A stretch of 64,000 nucleotides of DNA from JAWOLE01 sp963815655 (lineage in GTDB: Bacteria; Acidobacteriota; Thermoanaerobaculia; UBA5066; Gp7-AA6). How positions within the stretch are numbered: the first letter of the stretch is position 1; every line of letters begins with the position of its first letter. The stretch is taken from NCBI GenBank assembly GCA_963815655.1, contig CAWFHK010000001.1:3100001-3164000 (forward strand). The letters are read 5' to 3'. Below the pieces are notes generated by a model. That model saw only the letters and a list, made by a program, of their open reading frames with translations. It was not told the origin of the DNA and did no database searches. Shown here piece after piece: positions 51,249 through 61,124 of this stretch. Both the position numbers and the translations under genes were made by a program.

Positions 51249-52829
51249 TCATCGCGCCGCGAGGGCCGCGGGGAGGGGGCCCATGGTTCCCGCGCAGCCA
51301 AGTCCCCCGATCTCTTCCTTGCGGGGAGCCGAAACCGGGAAGGCCCCGGCGGTCGTCGCGGAGAGCCTGACGGGATCGCTCAGGTCATAGGCGGCCAGGA
51401 CGACGGGGGTGGCGCTTCCGTGAGCGCGGAAGTCCTCGCGTTGGAGAGGCCGGCCGATCCGGCCGAGGTACGCGAAGATCAGCGAGCCCTCGTTGAAGAT
51501 CTCGTGGGAGACCAGGATCCAGACACGCGGCCGGCCGCGGAGGGCGTCGAGCTGCTCGAGATAACTCCGCGGGTCCTCGCGCGCGCACTCGCCGAGGACG
51601 CGGTCGCGGGGCGGCAAATCGAGCACCGGCTCGTAGAAGAGGTAGGCGAGCCGCGCGCCGTAGTAAACGTACAGAACGTCTCCCGACCGCCACTGCGACC
51701 GCAGGCTCTCGAGCGCCGGACGGATGTGCTCGCGCATGTACGGCGGCGGTCTCCGGGTGATCGCCCAGACGGGGCACAGGATGGCGACCACCGCGACGGC
51801 CCCGCCGATCCAGGCGAGCCCGCGCGGCGCCGGCGAGCGCAGCCGCTCGACCCCTTCGGCGACGAGGATGAGAAGACTCGGAACGAGGAAGGCCGTCACG
51901 CGGCCCGGCGCGAACGGATAGATCCGGGCCGCGGAGGCGCCGAGAGTGAGGAGGGTGGGCACGAGGAGAAAGAGCGCCACGGCCGGCTTGCGGCGGGAGA
52001 TCGCGACGGCGCCGACCAGGAGAAGGGCCAAGAAGAGCGCCGGCAGCGGATAGCCGAGGAACGACGCGAAGACGCCGGCCAGCCGGCTCCAGAGCCAAGA
52101 GGCCGCGGCCGGCGGCGAGAGCGGCATGAACCCGAAGGCCCAGAAGCCTTCGAGGTAACTCCGGACGCCAATCGTGAGCATCCGCTCGCCCGACCACACC
52201 GCGAACCCGGCGCCGAGGCCCCAGAGGGAGCCGAGGAGAACGAGCGCCGGCACCGGCGCTTCGATCCTTCTCGCCGCGGCGAGAAACAGGACGGAAAGCC
52301 CTATTCCGGCCAGGATGAACACGACCGGCTGCGACAGCGCACACGCCAGGAGCCCCGCGATCCCAAGAACCAGGGCGCGCCGGCGAGTCAACCCGCGCTC
52401 CGGAAGCTCGACCGCCAGGAACAGGATCGCGACCGCGGCGGCGACGTCCGTCGAGTACTGCTTCAACTCCGCCGAGTAGTCGATCAGGCCGGCGCCGAGG
52501 GCGAATGCGCCGACGGCGAACGGGACGGCAAGACCCGTGAGGACCCGGCGGCAGAGACGCTCGAAGAGGACGAGCGCCGCGAGCGAGGCCAGAAACGGTA
52601 GGAGCCGCAGCCCGAGCTCGTTTCGCCCGAAGAGCCCGAAGAGCCCTTTCTCGATCGCGAGAAACCCCCAGGGAGCCACCTGGGCCAGGTCGAGCGGGGC
52701 GAAGAGCTCCCGCAGCGGCCGGGCGGCGAGGTTCAGGGCGATCGCGGCCTCGTCGAGCCACAGCGAGCTCCTCGAAAAGTACTCGACGCCCCGGACGACG
52801 ACCCCGAGCAGGAGGAGGAAGAGGCTCAT
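51249..52829 (-). CDS. ArnT/GT39-like membrane glycosyltransferase
   Basis: 526 residues with 10-12 hydrophobic segments. The first periplasmic loop carries the acidic motif SSLWLDEAAIALNLA, typical of the GT-C fold (GT39/GT83), where the Asp-Glu is catalytic. A soluble domain of about 130 residues follows the last helix. Enzymes of this type move sugars from polyprenyl carriers onto lipids or proteins. Acceptor unknown. A REP-like repeat covers the start region and no Shine-Dalgarno is visible. Confidence 0.78.
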   Translation of the reverse strand: MSLFLLLLGVVVRGVEYFSRSSLWLDEAAIALNLAARPLRELFAPLDLAQVAPWGFLAIEKGLFGLFGRNELGLRLLPFLASLAALVLFERLCRRVLTGLAVPFAVGAFALGAGLIDYSAELKQYSTDVAAAVAILFLAVELPERGLTRRRALVLGIAGLLACALSQPVVFILAGIGLSVLFLAAARRIEAPVPALVLLGSLWGLGAGFAVWSGERMLTIGVRSYLEGFWAFGFMPLSPPAAASWLWSRLAGVFASFLGYPLPALFLALLLVGAVAISRRKPAVALFLLVPTLLTLGASAARIYPFAPGRVTAFLVPSLLILVAEGVERLRSPAPRGLAWIGGAVAVVAILCPVWAITRRPPPYMREHIRPALESLRSQWRSGDVLYVYYGARLAYLFYEPVLDLPPRDRVLGECAREDPRSYLEQLDALRGRPRVWILVSHEIFNEGSLIFAYLGRIGRPLQREDFRAHGSATPVVLAAYDLSDPVRLSATTAGAFPVSAPRKEEIGGLGCAGTMGPLPAALAAR

Positions 52830-52850
52830 GGTGCCATGCCTACATTACCG
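52829..52850. repeat. REP-like 22-mer, copy 4 (divergent)
   Basis: TGGTGCCATGCCTACATTAC plus two bases, sharing CCATGCCTACATTA with copy 1. It overlaps the start codon of the membrane glycosyltransferase gene. Confidence 0.45.
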
Positions 52851-52870
52851 GCCCGGATCGTCTCCGCGCC

Positions 52871-53635
52871 TCACTCCCGGAGGAAGCGGGAGCGGCGCGG
52901 GAGCTTGCTGCGCACGAGGCCGAACTCGTCGACGGCGCTTTCGATCTGGGCCATGGCCTCCTCCACGGAGTCGGTGAAGAGGAGAAGGTCGAGGTCCTCG
53001 CGGGCGATGGTGCCGACCACGACCATCTCGTCCAGGAACTCGATGAGCGGGCGCCAGTACTCCTTGCAGAAGAGGATGACGGGGAAGCCCTCGATCTTCC
53101 CCGTCTGGATGAGAACGGCCGCCTCGAAGAACTCGTCCATGGTGCCGAGGCCTCCCGGCATGACGACGAAGGCATACGAGTACTTCACGAGCATGACCTT
53201 GCGCACATAGAAGTGGCGGAAGGTCACCTGGCGGTCCAGGTACGCGTTGATCTTCTGCTCGTGCGGGAGAACGATGTTGCAGCCGACGGAGAAGCCCCCG
53301 GCCTCCTTCGCGCCGCGGTTGGCCGCCTCCATGATGCCGGGGCCGCCCCCGGTCATGACCGTGAAGCCGATCTTCGCCAGCCGCTGCCCCACCACGCGCG
53401 CGAGCGCGTAGTAGGGGTGATCCTCCTTGAAGCGCGCCGACCCGAAGACGGTCACGCAGGGTCCCACGAAGTGCAGGGCGCGGAAGCCGCGGATGTTTTC
53501 GGCCACGATCGTCAGGAGGGATTTCAATTCGCTGCCGCGCGAGCGCGGCCCTTCCAGGAAGACGCGCTCCTCGTGCTCGGGATCGGCCGGCTGGACGCGT
53601 TCGGAGGCCTGGCCGGAAGGGGGAATCGTGTTCAC
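52871..53635 (-). CDS. LOG family phosphoribohydrolase
   Basis: 254 residues from a GTG. The LOG signature is present as VMTGGGPGIMEAANRGAKEAGG and VVMPGGLGTMDEFFEA; CVTVFGSARFKEDHPYY is also typical. The family removes ribose-5-phosphate from nucleoside monophosphates (cytokinin-activating LOG, or PpnN-like nucleotide turnover). The N-terminal ~55 residues are an extension of the minimal LOG domain. It follows atpC by 17 bases. Confidence 0.9.
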   Translation of the reverse strand: MNTIPPSGQASERVQPADPEHEERVFLEGPRSRGSELKSLLTIVAENIRGFRALHFVGPCVTVFGSARFKEDHPYYALARVVGQRLAKIGFTVMTGGGPGIMEAANRGAKEAGGFSVGCNIVLPHEQKINAYLDRQVTFRHFYVRKVMLVKYSYAFVVMPGGLGTMDEFFEAAVLIQTGKIEGFPVILFCKEYWRPLIEFLDEMVVVGTIAREDLDLLLFTDSVEEAMAQIESAVDEFGLVRSKLPRRSRFLRE

Positions 53636-53652
53636 GCCGATGGAACCCGAAA

Positions 53653-54048
53653 CTATTTCCCCCTGGCGACGGCGAGTCGAGCCTGGGCCAGGTCGAGGCG
53701 GGTCCGGATCTCCTCGAGCGTCTCGCGGGAGGCCGTCTTCAGTTCCTCCTCGGCCAGCGCGCGGTCCTTCTCGGCCGCGCCGGCGTCGATCTGCGACGGC
53801 TCCTCGGCCAGGTCGGCCAGGACGGAGACGGCATCGTTGGCGACCTCGACGAACCCGGACGAAAGCGCCAGCGACTTCTCCCCGGCGGCTCCCCTGTAGG
53901 TCAGCACTCCCGTCTTCAGGAGACTGATGAGCGGGGCGTGCCCCGGCAGGACGCCCAGGTAGCCGAGCTCACCGGGCATCTCCACCTGGTCCACGTCCGC
54001 TTCGACGACCTTCTTCTCCGGCGTGACGACAACCAGTTTCAGCGCCAT
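53653..54048 (-). CDS. atpC: F1 ATP synthase epsilon subunit
   Basis: 131 residues. The N-terminal beta sandwich is complete (LKLVVVTPEKKVVEADVDQVEMPGELGYLGVLPGHAPLISLLKTGVLTYR), followed by the helical hairpin (QIDAGAAEKDRALAEEELKTA...LDLAQARLAVARG). I prefer the ATG at 54048, which has AGGA upstream, to the one nine bases earlier. It is separated from atpD by an unrelated SDR gene. Confidence 0.94.
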   Translation of the reverse strand: MALKLVVVTPEKKVVEADVDQVEMPGELGYLGVLPGHAPLISLLKTGVLTYRGAAGEKSLALSSGFVEVANDAVSVLADLAEEPSQIDAGAAEKDRALAEEELKTASRETLEEIRTRLDLAQARLAVARGK

Positions 54049-54080
54049 GCTGTCCATCCTAACGGCAGCGGGAGGCTCTC

Positions 54081-54111
54081 CCTACCACCTACCACCCACC
54101 ACCTACCACCT
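54081..54111. repeat. Heptamer repeat (CTACCAC type)
   Basis: Four units of CTACCAC or CCACCAC in tandem, filling the gap between the SDR gene and atpC. Confidence 0.7.
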
Positions 54112-54113
54112 CG

Positions 54114-54908
54114 TCAGAAGGTTCCCTGGATCAGTCCGCCGTCCACCTGGATCGTCGCGCCGGTGATGTAACTCGCGCGCTCGCTCGCGAGGAAGGCCAC
54201 GACCTCGCCGATCTCCCGCGGCTGCCCGTAACGCCCGATCGGGATCGTGCCCTGCACGCGCAGAGCGTAATCCTCGATCGAGACTCCCTCCTGCTTGGAG
54301 CGGATCTCGTTCAATTCGATCTGCCGGTCCGTCAGCACGTGGCCCGGCAGGAGCGCGTTGACGAGCACGCCGTCGCGCGCGAACTCGTTGGACATCGTCT
54401 TGGTCAGGGCGGAGAGCCCCGCGCGCAGTGTGCTCGAGATCGTCAGGAGCGCGATCGGCTGCTTGGCGGCCAGAGATGTCAGGTGAATGATCCTCCCCCA
54501 CCGGCGCTCCCGCATCCACGGCAACACCAGCCGGCAGAGACGAACGACGTTCATGAGCGTCGAGTCGATGCCTCGCCGCCACTGCTCCTCGGTCAGATTC
54601 AGGAAGGTCGCGGCCGGCGGTCCTCCCGTGTTCGTCACCAGGATCTCCACCGGAGCGAGCTCCGCGACCGCGGACCGGTGCCACGCCTCGAGCCCTTCTT
54701 CGCTCGTCACGTCGCAGGCAAAGACATGCACCCGCGCGCCCGGCGCCTCGCCCACGATCTTCGCGCGCGCCGCCTCCAGCGATGCCATGTTTCGCGAGCA
54801 GATCGACACCCGGCACCCTTCCTTCGCCAGCGCCGTCGCCACCGCGAGCCCGATCCCCTTGGAAGCCGCCGCGACCATAGCGACCCGACCGTTGATTCCG
54901 AGATCCAT
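54114..54908 (-). CDS. Short-chain dehydrogenase/reductase (FabG-like)
   Basis: 264 residues. Cofactor motif GRVAMVAAASKGIGLAVATAL, where the usual TGAS reads AAAS. Then VFACDVTSEEG, LVTNTGGPPAATF (NNAG position reads NTGG) and the GRIIHLTSLAAKQP segment. The catalytic Tyr of YxxxK is not obvious: the position reads TISSTLRAGLSALTKTM, so the usual tyrosine is replaced. C-terminal AYITGATIQVDGGL is typical. It sits between atpC and atpD, with heptamer repeats on both sides, which suggests insertion. Confidence 0.88.
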   Translation of the reverse strand: MDLGINGRVAMVAAASKGIGLAVATALAKEGCRVSICSRNMASLEAARAKIVGEAPGARVHVFACDVTSEEGLEAWHRSAVAELAPVEILVTNTGGPPAATFLNLTEEQWRRGIDSTLMNVVRLCRLVLPWMRERRWGRIIHLTSLAAKQPIALLTISSTLRAGLSALTKTMSNEFARDGVLVNALLPGHVLTDRQIELNEIRSKQEGVSIEDYALRVQGTIPIGRYGQPREIGEVVAFLASERASYITGATIQVDGGLIQGTF

Positions 54909-54934
54909 TCTTGTTCCGAGCCTTCGTCGTCGCT

Positions 54935-54966
54935 ACTTTGGACTTTGGAATTTGGACCTTGGACCT
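54935..54966. repeat. Heptamer repeat (CTTTGGA type)
   Basis: ACTTTGGACTTTGGAATTTG continues with GACCTTGGACCT. It is the reverse complement of the TCCAAAG units at 23491 and 57411. Spacer between atpD and the SDR gene. Confidence 0.7.
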
Positions 54967-54970
54967 CGGC

Positions 54971-56419
54971 TCACGCCGCGCTCTTGGCCAGCTTCGCGGC
55001 TTCCTCGCGCACTTCTTCGATCGTGCCGACCATGTAAAAGGCCTGCTCGGGGATGTCGTCACACTTGCCGTCGACGATCTCTTTGAAGCCCTTGATCGTG
55101 TCGGCGATCTTGACGTAGCGCCCCTCGCGCCCCGTGAACTGGGACGCGACGAAGAAGGGCTGCGAGAAGAACTTCTGCATCTTGCGCGCGCGGGCGACGG
55201 TCAGCTTGTCCTCCTCGGAGAGCTCGTCGATGCCGAGGATCGCGATGATGTCCTGCAGGTCCTTGTATTTCTGGAGGACCGCCTGCACGGCGCGGGCGAC
55301 CGCGTAGTGCTCCTCGCCGACGATGCGCGGCGTCAGGATCTTCGACGTCGAGGCGAGCGGATCCACCGCCGGGTAGATCCCGAGCTCGACGATCTGCCGC
55401 GAGAGAACGGTCGTGGCGTCCAGGTGCGCGAAGGCCGTCGCCGGGGCCGGGTCGGTCAGGTCGTCGGCCGGGACGTAGATCGCCTGCACGGACGTGATCG
55501 AGCCCTTCTTGGTCGAGGTGATCCGCTCCTGGAGCTCCCCCATCTCCGTCGCGAGGTTGGGCTGGTAGCCGACGGCGGAAGGCATGCGCCCCAGAAGCGC
55601 GGAGACCTCCGAGCCCGCCTGCGTGAAGCGGAAGATGTTGTCGATGAAGAGGAGGACGTCCTTGCCCTCCGTGTCTCGGAAGTACTCCGCGACGGTCAGG
55701 CCCGTCAGGCCCACGCGCAGCCGCGCGCCCGGCGGCTCGGTCATCTGCCCGTAGATGAGCGACGCCTTCGACTTGGACGGGTTGCCCGGCGTGATGACGC
55801 CGCTCTCGGTCATCTCGAGATAGAGGTCGTTGCCCTCGCGCGTCCTCTCGCCCACGCCGGCGAAGACCGAGTAGCCGCCGTGCTGCATCGCGACGTTGTT
55901 GATGAGCTCCATCACGATGACCGTCTTGCCCACGCCCGCGCCGCCGAAGAGGCCGGTCTTCCCCCCCTTGGAGTACGGCTCCAGCAGGTCCACGACCTTG
56001 ATCCCGGTCTCGAACATCTCGACTTCCGTGGATTGGTCCTCGTATCGCGGAGGCTCCCGGTGGATCGACCAGCGCTCCTTCGCGTTGACGGGCCCGAGGC
56101 CGTCCACCGGCTCGCCGACGACGTTCAAGATCCGCCCGAGAGTCTCTTCTCCCACCGGCACCGAGATCGGCGCGCCCGTATCGAGCGCCTTCATGCCGCG
56201 CACCATGCCGTCGGTCGGCTTCATGGAGATGCAGCGCACGCGGTTCTCGCCCAGGTGCTGCGCGACCTCGGCGATCACGTCGATCGCCACCCCCGTCTTG
56301 CTCGCTTCCTCTTTGACGACGACCGCGTTGTAGATCGCCGGCAGGTGCCCTTCGGGGAACTCGACATCGAGCACCGGCCCGATGATCTGGACGACGTGAC
56401 CAACCTTGCCTTCCGCCAT
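54971..56419 (-). CDS. atpD: F1 ATP synthase beta subunit
   Basis: 482 residues, normal length. The Walker A is GLFGGAGVGKTVIVME, the catalytic Glu lies in AGVGERTREGNDLYLEM, the Walker B in DVLLFIDNIFRFTQAGSEVSALLGRMPSAVGYQP, and the family stretch YVPADDLTDPAPATAF is present. It carries the catalytic sites of the F1 head. AGGAGGAG precedes the ATG. Confidence 0.98.
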   Translation of the reverse strand: MAEGKVGHVVQIIGPVLDVEFPEGHLPAIYNAVVVKEEASKTGVAIDVIAEVAQHLGENRVRCISMKPTDGMVRGMKALDTGAPISVPVGEETLGRILNVVGEPVDGLGPVNAKERWSIHREPPRYEDQSTEVEMFETGIKVVDLLEPYSKGGKTGLFGGAGVGKTVIVMELINNVAMQHGGYSVFAGVGERTREGNDLYLEMTESGVITPGNPSKSKASLIYGQMTEPPGARLRVGLTGLTVAEYFRDTEGKDVLLFIDNIFRFTQAGSEVSALLGRMPSAVGYQPNLATEMGELQERITSTKKGSITSVQAIYVPADDLTDPAPATAFAHLDATTVLSRQIVELGIYPAVDPLASTSKILTPRIVGEEHYAVARAVQAVLQKYKDLQDIIAILGIDELSEEDKLTVARARKMQKFFSQPFFVASQFTGREGRYVKIADTIKGFKEIVDGKCDDIPEQAFYMVGTIEEVREEAAKLAKSAA

Positions 56420-56446
56420 GTCTTCTCCTCCTTGTCTCCGGCCCGG

Positions 56447-56515
56447 GTTTCAAGTTTCAGGTTTCAAGTTTCAAGAAGCTCTTTCCTGAAACCTGGAACC
56501 TGAAACCTGAAACCT
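56447..56515. repeat. Heptamer repeat, inverted arms (GTTTCAG type)
   Basis: GTTTCAA/GTTTCAG units in the left arm (56447-56475) and their complement (CTGAAACC units) in the right arm (56485-56514), around a short loop. Spacer between atpG and atpD. Confidence 0.75.
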
Positions 56516-57389
56516 ATTCTTGGGCCGCCGAGCCCGAAACAATCTCGATCAGTTCCTTGGTGATGCGCGCCTGGCGCGCGCGGTTGTATGTCAGAGTCAG
56601 GGAGTCGATGAGGTCGCCGGCGTTGCGGGAGGCCGAGTCCATGGCGGTCATGCGGGCGGCGTGCTCCGCGGCGGCCGATTCGAGCAGCATCCGGAAGATC
56701 GCGAACTCCAGGTACCGGGGGAGAAGGCGCGCCAGGATCGTCTCCGGGTCCGGCTCGTAGATGAAGTCGGTCAGCCCTCCCGCCGGGGCCTCCGCCACCG
56801 CGGTCTGGCCGCGCTCGATCGGCAGGACCTTCTCGACCCGGATCGTCTGCGCTATGACGGACTTGAACTCGTTTGCGACGACATAGACCGCGTCCGTGCG
56901 GTCCTCCGTGAACTCTCCCGCGAGATACCCGGCGATCTCCTTCGCGTGCGCGTACTCGACCCGCGCGAAGATGCCCGGGTAGGACTTCGGCGCCAGCGCC
57001 TTCGCCCGCTTTCTCCAGTAATCGAGCGCCTTCTTCCCGATCGGCAGGACCGTCACGCTCTCCCAGCCGCGCTTCTGCGCCAGCAGCGACGCGACGGCGC
57101 GATGGACGTTGGCGTTGAACGCGCCCGCGAGGCCCCGGTCCCCCGCGACGATCAGGAGCGTCACGCGTTTTTCCTCGCGCGACGCCAGCAGCGGATGTTT
57201 CGCGTCCGTGACGCGCGCGGAGACGGAGGCGAGGACCTCGCGCAGCAGCTTCGCGTACGGCCGCGCGGCGATCGCGCGATCCTGTGAGCGCCGCAGCTTC
57301 GCCGCGGCGACCATCTTCATCGCCCGCGTGATCTGCTGCGTGTTCTTCAACGACCGCAGCCGCCGCCGGATGTCGATGAGAGATGCCAT
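56514..57389 (-). CDS. atpG: F1 ATP synthase gamma subunit
   Basis: 291 residues. N-terminal helix SLIDIRRRLRSLKNTQQITRAMKMVAAAKLRR and C-terminal helix AEHAARMTAMDSASRNAGDLIDSLTLTYNRARQARITKELIEIVSGSAA form the rotor coiled coil. The central Rossmann-like part is VTLLIVAGDRGLAGAFNANV. Its last codons touch the right arm of the heptamer repeat. Confidence 0.97.
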   Translation of the reverse strand: MASLIDIRRRLRSLKNTQQITRAMKMVAAAKLRRSQDRAIAARPYAKLLREVLASVSARVTDAKHPLLASREEKRVTLLIVAGDRGLAGAFNANVHRAVASLLAQKRGWESVTVLPIGKKALDYWRKRAKALAPKSYPGIFARVEYAHAKEIAGYLAGEFTEDRTDAVYVVANEFKSVIAQTIRVEKVLPIERGQTAVAEAPAGGLTDFIYEPDPETILARLLPRYLEFAIFRMLLESAAAEHAARMTAMDSASRNAGDLIDSLTLTYNRARQARITKELIEIVSGSAAQE

Positions 57390-57410
57390 CTACTCAGAGT
57401 CCCATCCCGA

Positions 57411-57427
57411 GTCCAAGGTCCAAAGTA
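57411..57427. repeat. Heptamer repeat (TCCAAGG type, short)
   Basis: GTCCAAGGTCCAAAGTA, two units plus one base, in the gap between atpA and atpG. Confidence 0.6.
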
Positions 57428-57442
57428 GCCCCGCGCATCGCG

Positions 57443-58974
<1,532 letters not shown>

Positions 58975-58975
<1 letters not shown>

Positions 58976-59520
58976 CAGGTCCTCGCGTTTTCCTTCGTTT
59001 GCTTCTGAAACTGTTCGACCGCGTGGCGGACCGAGGCGTCGAAGATCTCGCTGCCGATCCGCGCCACGAAGCCGCCCAGGATCGTCTCGTCCACATCCAC
59101 CTTCAACCGCACGCGGCGGTTGACCGAGCGCCCGAGCGCCTCGGCGATCCGCGCGCGCTCCGCCTCGTCCACTGGCGCCGCGACCGTCACCCTCGCGGCC
59201 ACGACGCCCGCCTCCCTGTCGGATTGTTCCCGGATCGCCGAGAGGATCTCCGACAGGCTGAGCACCCGGCCGTGCGCGAGCGCGAGATGGAGCAGCCGCG
59301 TTCCGAACGCGTCCACGCCCGCCTTCGCGGCGAGCCTGGCGAGCGCGCCCGACTTCGACGCCAGCGGCACGGCCGGCGAGGAGATGAAGGCCTTCAGGCG
59401 CGCGTCCTCGGCCAGGGCGTCCCGGATCGCGGCCGTGCCCTCCAGGAAGCGCTCCACGTCGTACCCTTTCGGGGCGGTCTGGAGGAACGCCTGGGCGTAG
59501 CTGCGGGCGAAGGCCGTCAC
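58975..59520 (-). CDS. atpH: F1 ATP synthase delta subunit
   Basis: 181 residues from a GTG that overlaps the atpF stop (GTGA). ARSYAQAFLQTA at the start, FISSPAVPLASKSGALARLA in the middle and LKVDVDETILGGFVARIGSEIFDASVRHAVEQF at the end match the OSCP/delta family. It joins the F1 head to the peripheral stalk. Confidence 0.94.
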
Positions 59521-60065
59521 GGGCGCTCCCGGAGGCTCGAAACGGCCTCCGCCAGAAGCCGGCCCCGGTCCGCTTCGGTGATTTCCGACGAGAGCCTCTC
59601 GAGCGCCCCGGCCGCGGTCAGGTCGGACGCCGCGCGGCGCAGCTCTTCCTTGGCGAAGGCGAGCCGCCGGCCGATCTCTTCCTCCGCCTCGCGGCGCACC
59701 TTCTCGGCCTCCTCGTCGGCCTTGCTGATCAGGCCGGCGCGAGCCTCTTCCCCCTCGGCCAGACCGCGGGCGCGGACCTCCGCGAGGTCCCGGTCGAGCT
59801 GCGCCATGCGCTCGTGGATTTCCGTCTCCAGGCGCGCCGCCTCCTCGCGCTGCTTGCGCCCCTGGAGGATGCGGTCCTCGACCGCCTGCTGCCGGGCTCG
59901 GAACGCCTGGGTGAGCGGCCGGGCGACGAAGTACACGAGGACTCCGAGGAACGCGACGAGATTGGCGATCTGCCAGATCCACATCGGAACTCCCAGGAAC
60001 CCCTCTGCGCTCTCGGCGGGCTCGGCGAGGAGGAAGACAGGCAGCGGGAGGTGGAGCAGGCTCAC
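59517..60065 (-). CDS. atpF: F0 ATP synthase subunit b
   Basis: 182 residues. One membrane helix (MWIWQIANLVAFLGVLVYFVAR) then a long charged coiled coil (RQQAVEDRILQGRKQREEAARLETEIHERMAQLDRDLAEVRARG). It forms half of the peripheral stalk together with the next subunit. Start overlaps the atpF' stop (ATGA). Confidence 0.93.
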   Translation of the reverse strand: MSLLHLPLPVFLLAEPAESAEGFLGVPMWIWQIANLVAFLGVLVYFVARPLTQAFRARQQAVEDRILQGRKQREEAARLETEIHERMAQLDRDLAEVRARGLAEGEEARAGLISKADEEAEKVRREAEEEIGRRLAFAKEELRRAASDLTAAGALERLSSEITEADRGRLLAEAVSSLRERP

Positions 60066-60496
60066 GCGGCGAGCCTTCGTCCCAGGATCTTTTCCGCGAG
60101 CGCCCGCGCGAGAAGCTGGATCTGCCGAGGCAGCTCCTCGGAAGAGCGCCGGGCCTGCTCCCCGATCTCGGCGCTCGCGCGCTCGAGGACCGCCGTCGCT
60201 GCGGCATGCGCTTCGGCGAGCTTCTTCTCCAGTTGCGCCCGTCCCTCCAAGCGCAGGGTCTCGCGCTCCTTCAAGGCCTCGCGGCGGGCACGGGCGAGCT
60301 CCTGCTCGATATGACCGATCGCGTTGGAAAGACTCCGCAGGCTCTCGGCATGGACTCTCGCGGCGACCTTCTCCTCCGACTCGCGCGCATCCAGGATCGC
60401 GGAGAGGGGAAGAAAGAGGTATTTCCTCAAGATCGCGTAGGCGATCAGGAAGGCAAAGGTGACGTAGAGCAGCGTGACGTCGGGAGCCTTGATCAT
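60062..60496 (-). CDS. F0 ATP synthase subunit b'
   Basis: 144 residues. Membrane helix VTLLYVTFAFLIAYAILRKYLFLPLSAILDARE at the N-terminus, then a coiled coil (EKVAARVHAESLRSLSNAIGHIEQELARARREALKERE). The LxxILxxR segment is the usual b-subunit start. Two different b subunits imply a b/b' heterodimeric stalk, as in photosynthetic bacteria and several other phyla. No atpB (a) or atpE (c) gene is adjacent. Confidence 0.9.
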   Translation of the reverse strand: MIKAPDVTLLYVTFAFLIAYAILRKYLFLPLSAILDARESEEKVAARVHAESLRSLSNAIGHIEQELARARREALKERETLRLEGRAQLEKKLAEAHAAATAVLERASAEIGEQARRSSEELPRQIQLLARALAEKILGRRLAA

Positions 60497-60595
60497 GATT
60501 CCTGACCGGTGTTTACCCCCGCGTCGCGGCCGAGGCGTCGAGGCGGGGAAAAGAGTGTCCGAGCGAAACTTCGAAGCCGCGGATCAATAGCACAA

Positions 60596-60624
60596 TCGAG
60601 ACTCGAGAGTCGAGAGTCCAGAGC
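60596..60624. repeat. Heptamer repeat (GAGAGTC type)
   Basis: CGAGACTCGAGAGTCGAGAG followed by TCCAGAG; three related seven-base units. In the gap between bactofilin and the ATP synthase genes. Confidence 0.55.
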
Positions 60625-60644
60625 ACTCCGTCTCGCGGCCCAAT

Positions 60645-60690
60645 CCCGCCGATACAATATAAGTCTTTTATTATCAAATGTTTACGTGTT
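60645..60690 (-). promoter_or_regulatory. AT-rich patch, possible ATP synthase operon promoter
   Basis: A short AT-rich stretch (TTGATAATAAAAGACTTATA on the minus strand) in an otherwise very GC-rich spacer upstream of atpF'. Spacing between TTGATA and the next TATA-like box is not ideal, so this is only a candidate. Confidence 0.3.
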
Positions 60691-61083
60691 GCCTGGCCGC
60701 GGGAAGGGGAGCTCGATCAGGTTGGAGGACTCCTCCTCCCCCATCTGGCAGCCGCCCTGAAAAACCGCCCCCTCTTCCACCCGAAGAGTCGGCGTCGCGA
60801 TGTCGCCGAAGACGCGCGCCCGGGCCAGCAGCTCCACCCGCTCGGTCGCGCGCACGGACCCCTTGAGCGATCCGTTGACCGAGAGGCGGCCGACGTCGAT
60901 CTCCGCCGTGACGTCGGCGGTGTCGCCCAGGATCAACTCGCTGCCCGAGCGGATCTTGCCTTCGAACCTCCCGTCGATGCGGAAGGTCTCTTCGAAGACC
61001 AGGTCTCCCCGGACGTGACTCCCCTTGTCGATGAACCCGTTCAGCGTCGATCCCTCACCTCGGAGCTTCATGGATCCTCCCAT
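60682..61083 (-). CDS. Bactofilin family cytoskeletal protein
   Basis: 133 residues. The beta-helix core is regular: STLNGFIDKGSHVRGDLVFEETFRIDGRFEGKIRSGSELILGDTADVTAEIDVGRLSVNGSLKGSVRATERVEL in successive turns, with LNGFIDKGS as the family start. Bactofilins polymerise and often act in cell shape or with ParAB in chromosome positioning. The ATG at 61083 has GGAGG eight bases upstream. It lies 41 bases after parB. Confidence 0.9.
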   Translation of the reverse strand: MGGSMKLRGEGSTLNGFIDKGSHVRGDLVFEETFRIDGRFEGKIRSGSELILGDTADVTAEIDVGRLSVNGSLKGSVRATERVELLARARVFGDIATPTLRVEEGAVFQGGCQMGEEESSNLIELPFPRPGNT

Positions 61084-61124
61084 CGTTCGATCCTCCGATC
61101 TCTCGACCACCCGCTCACTCCCCG

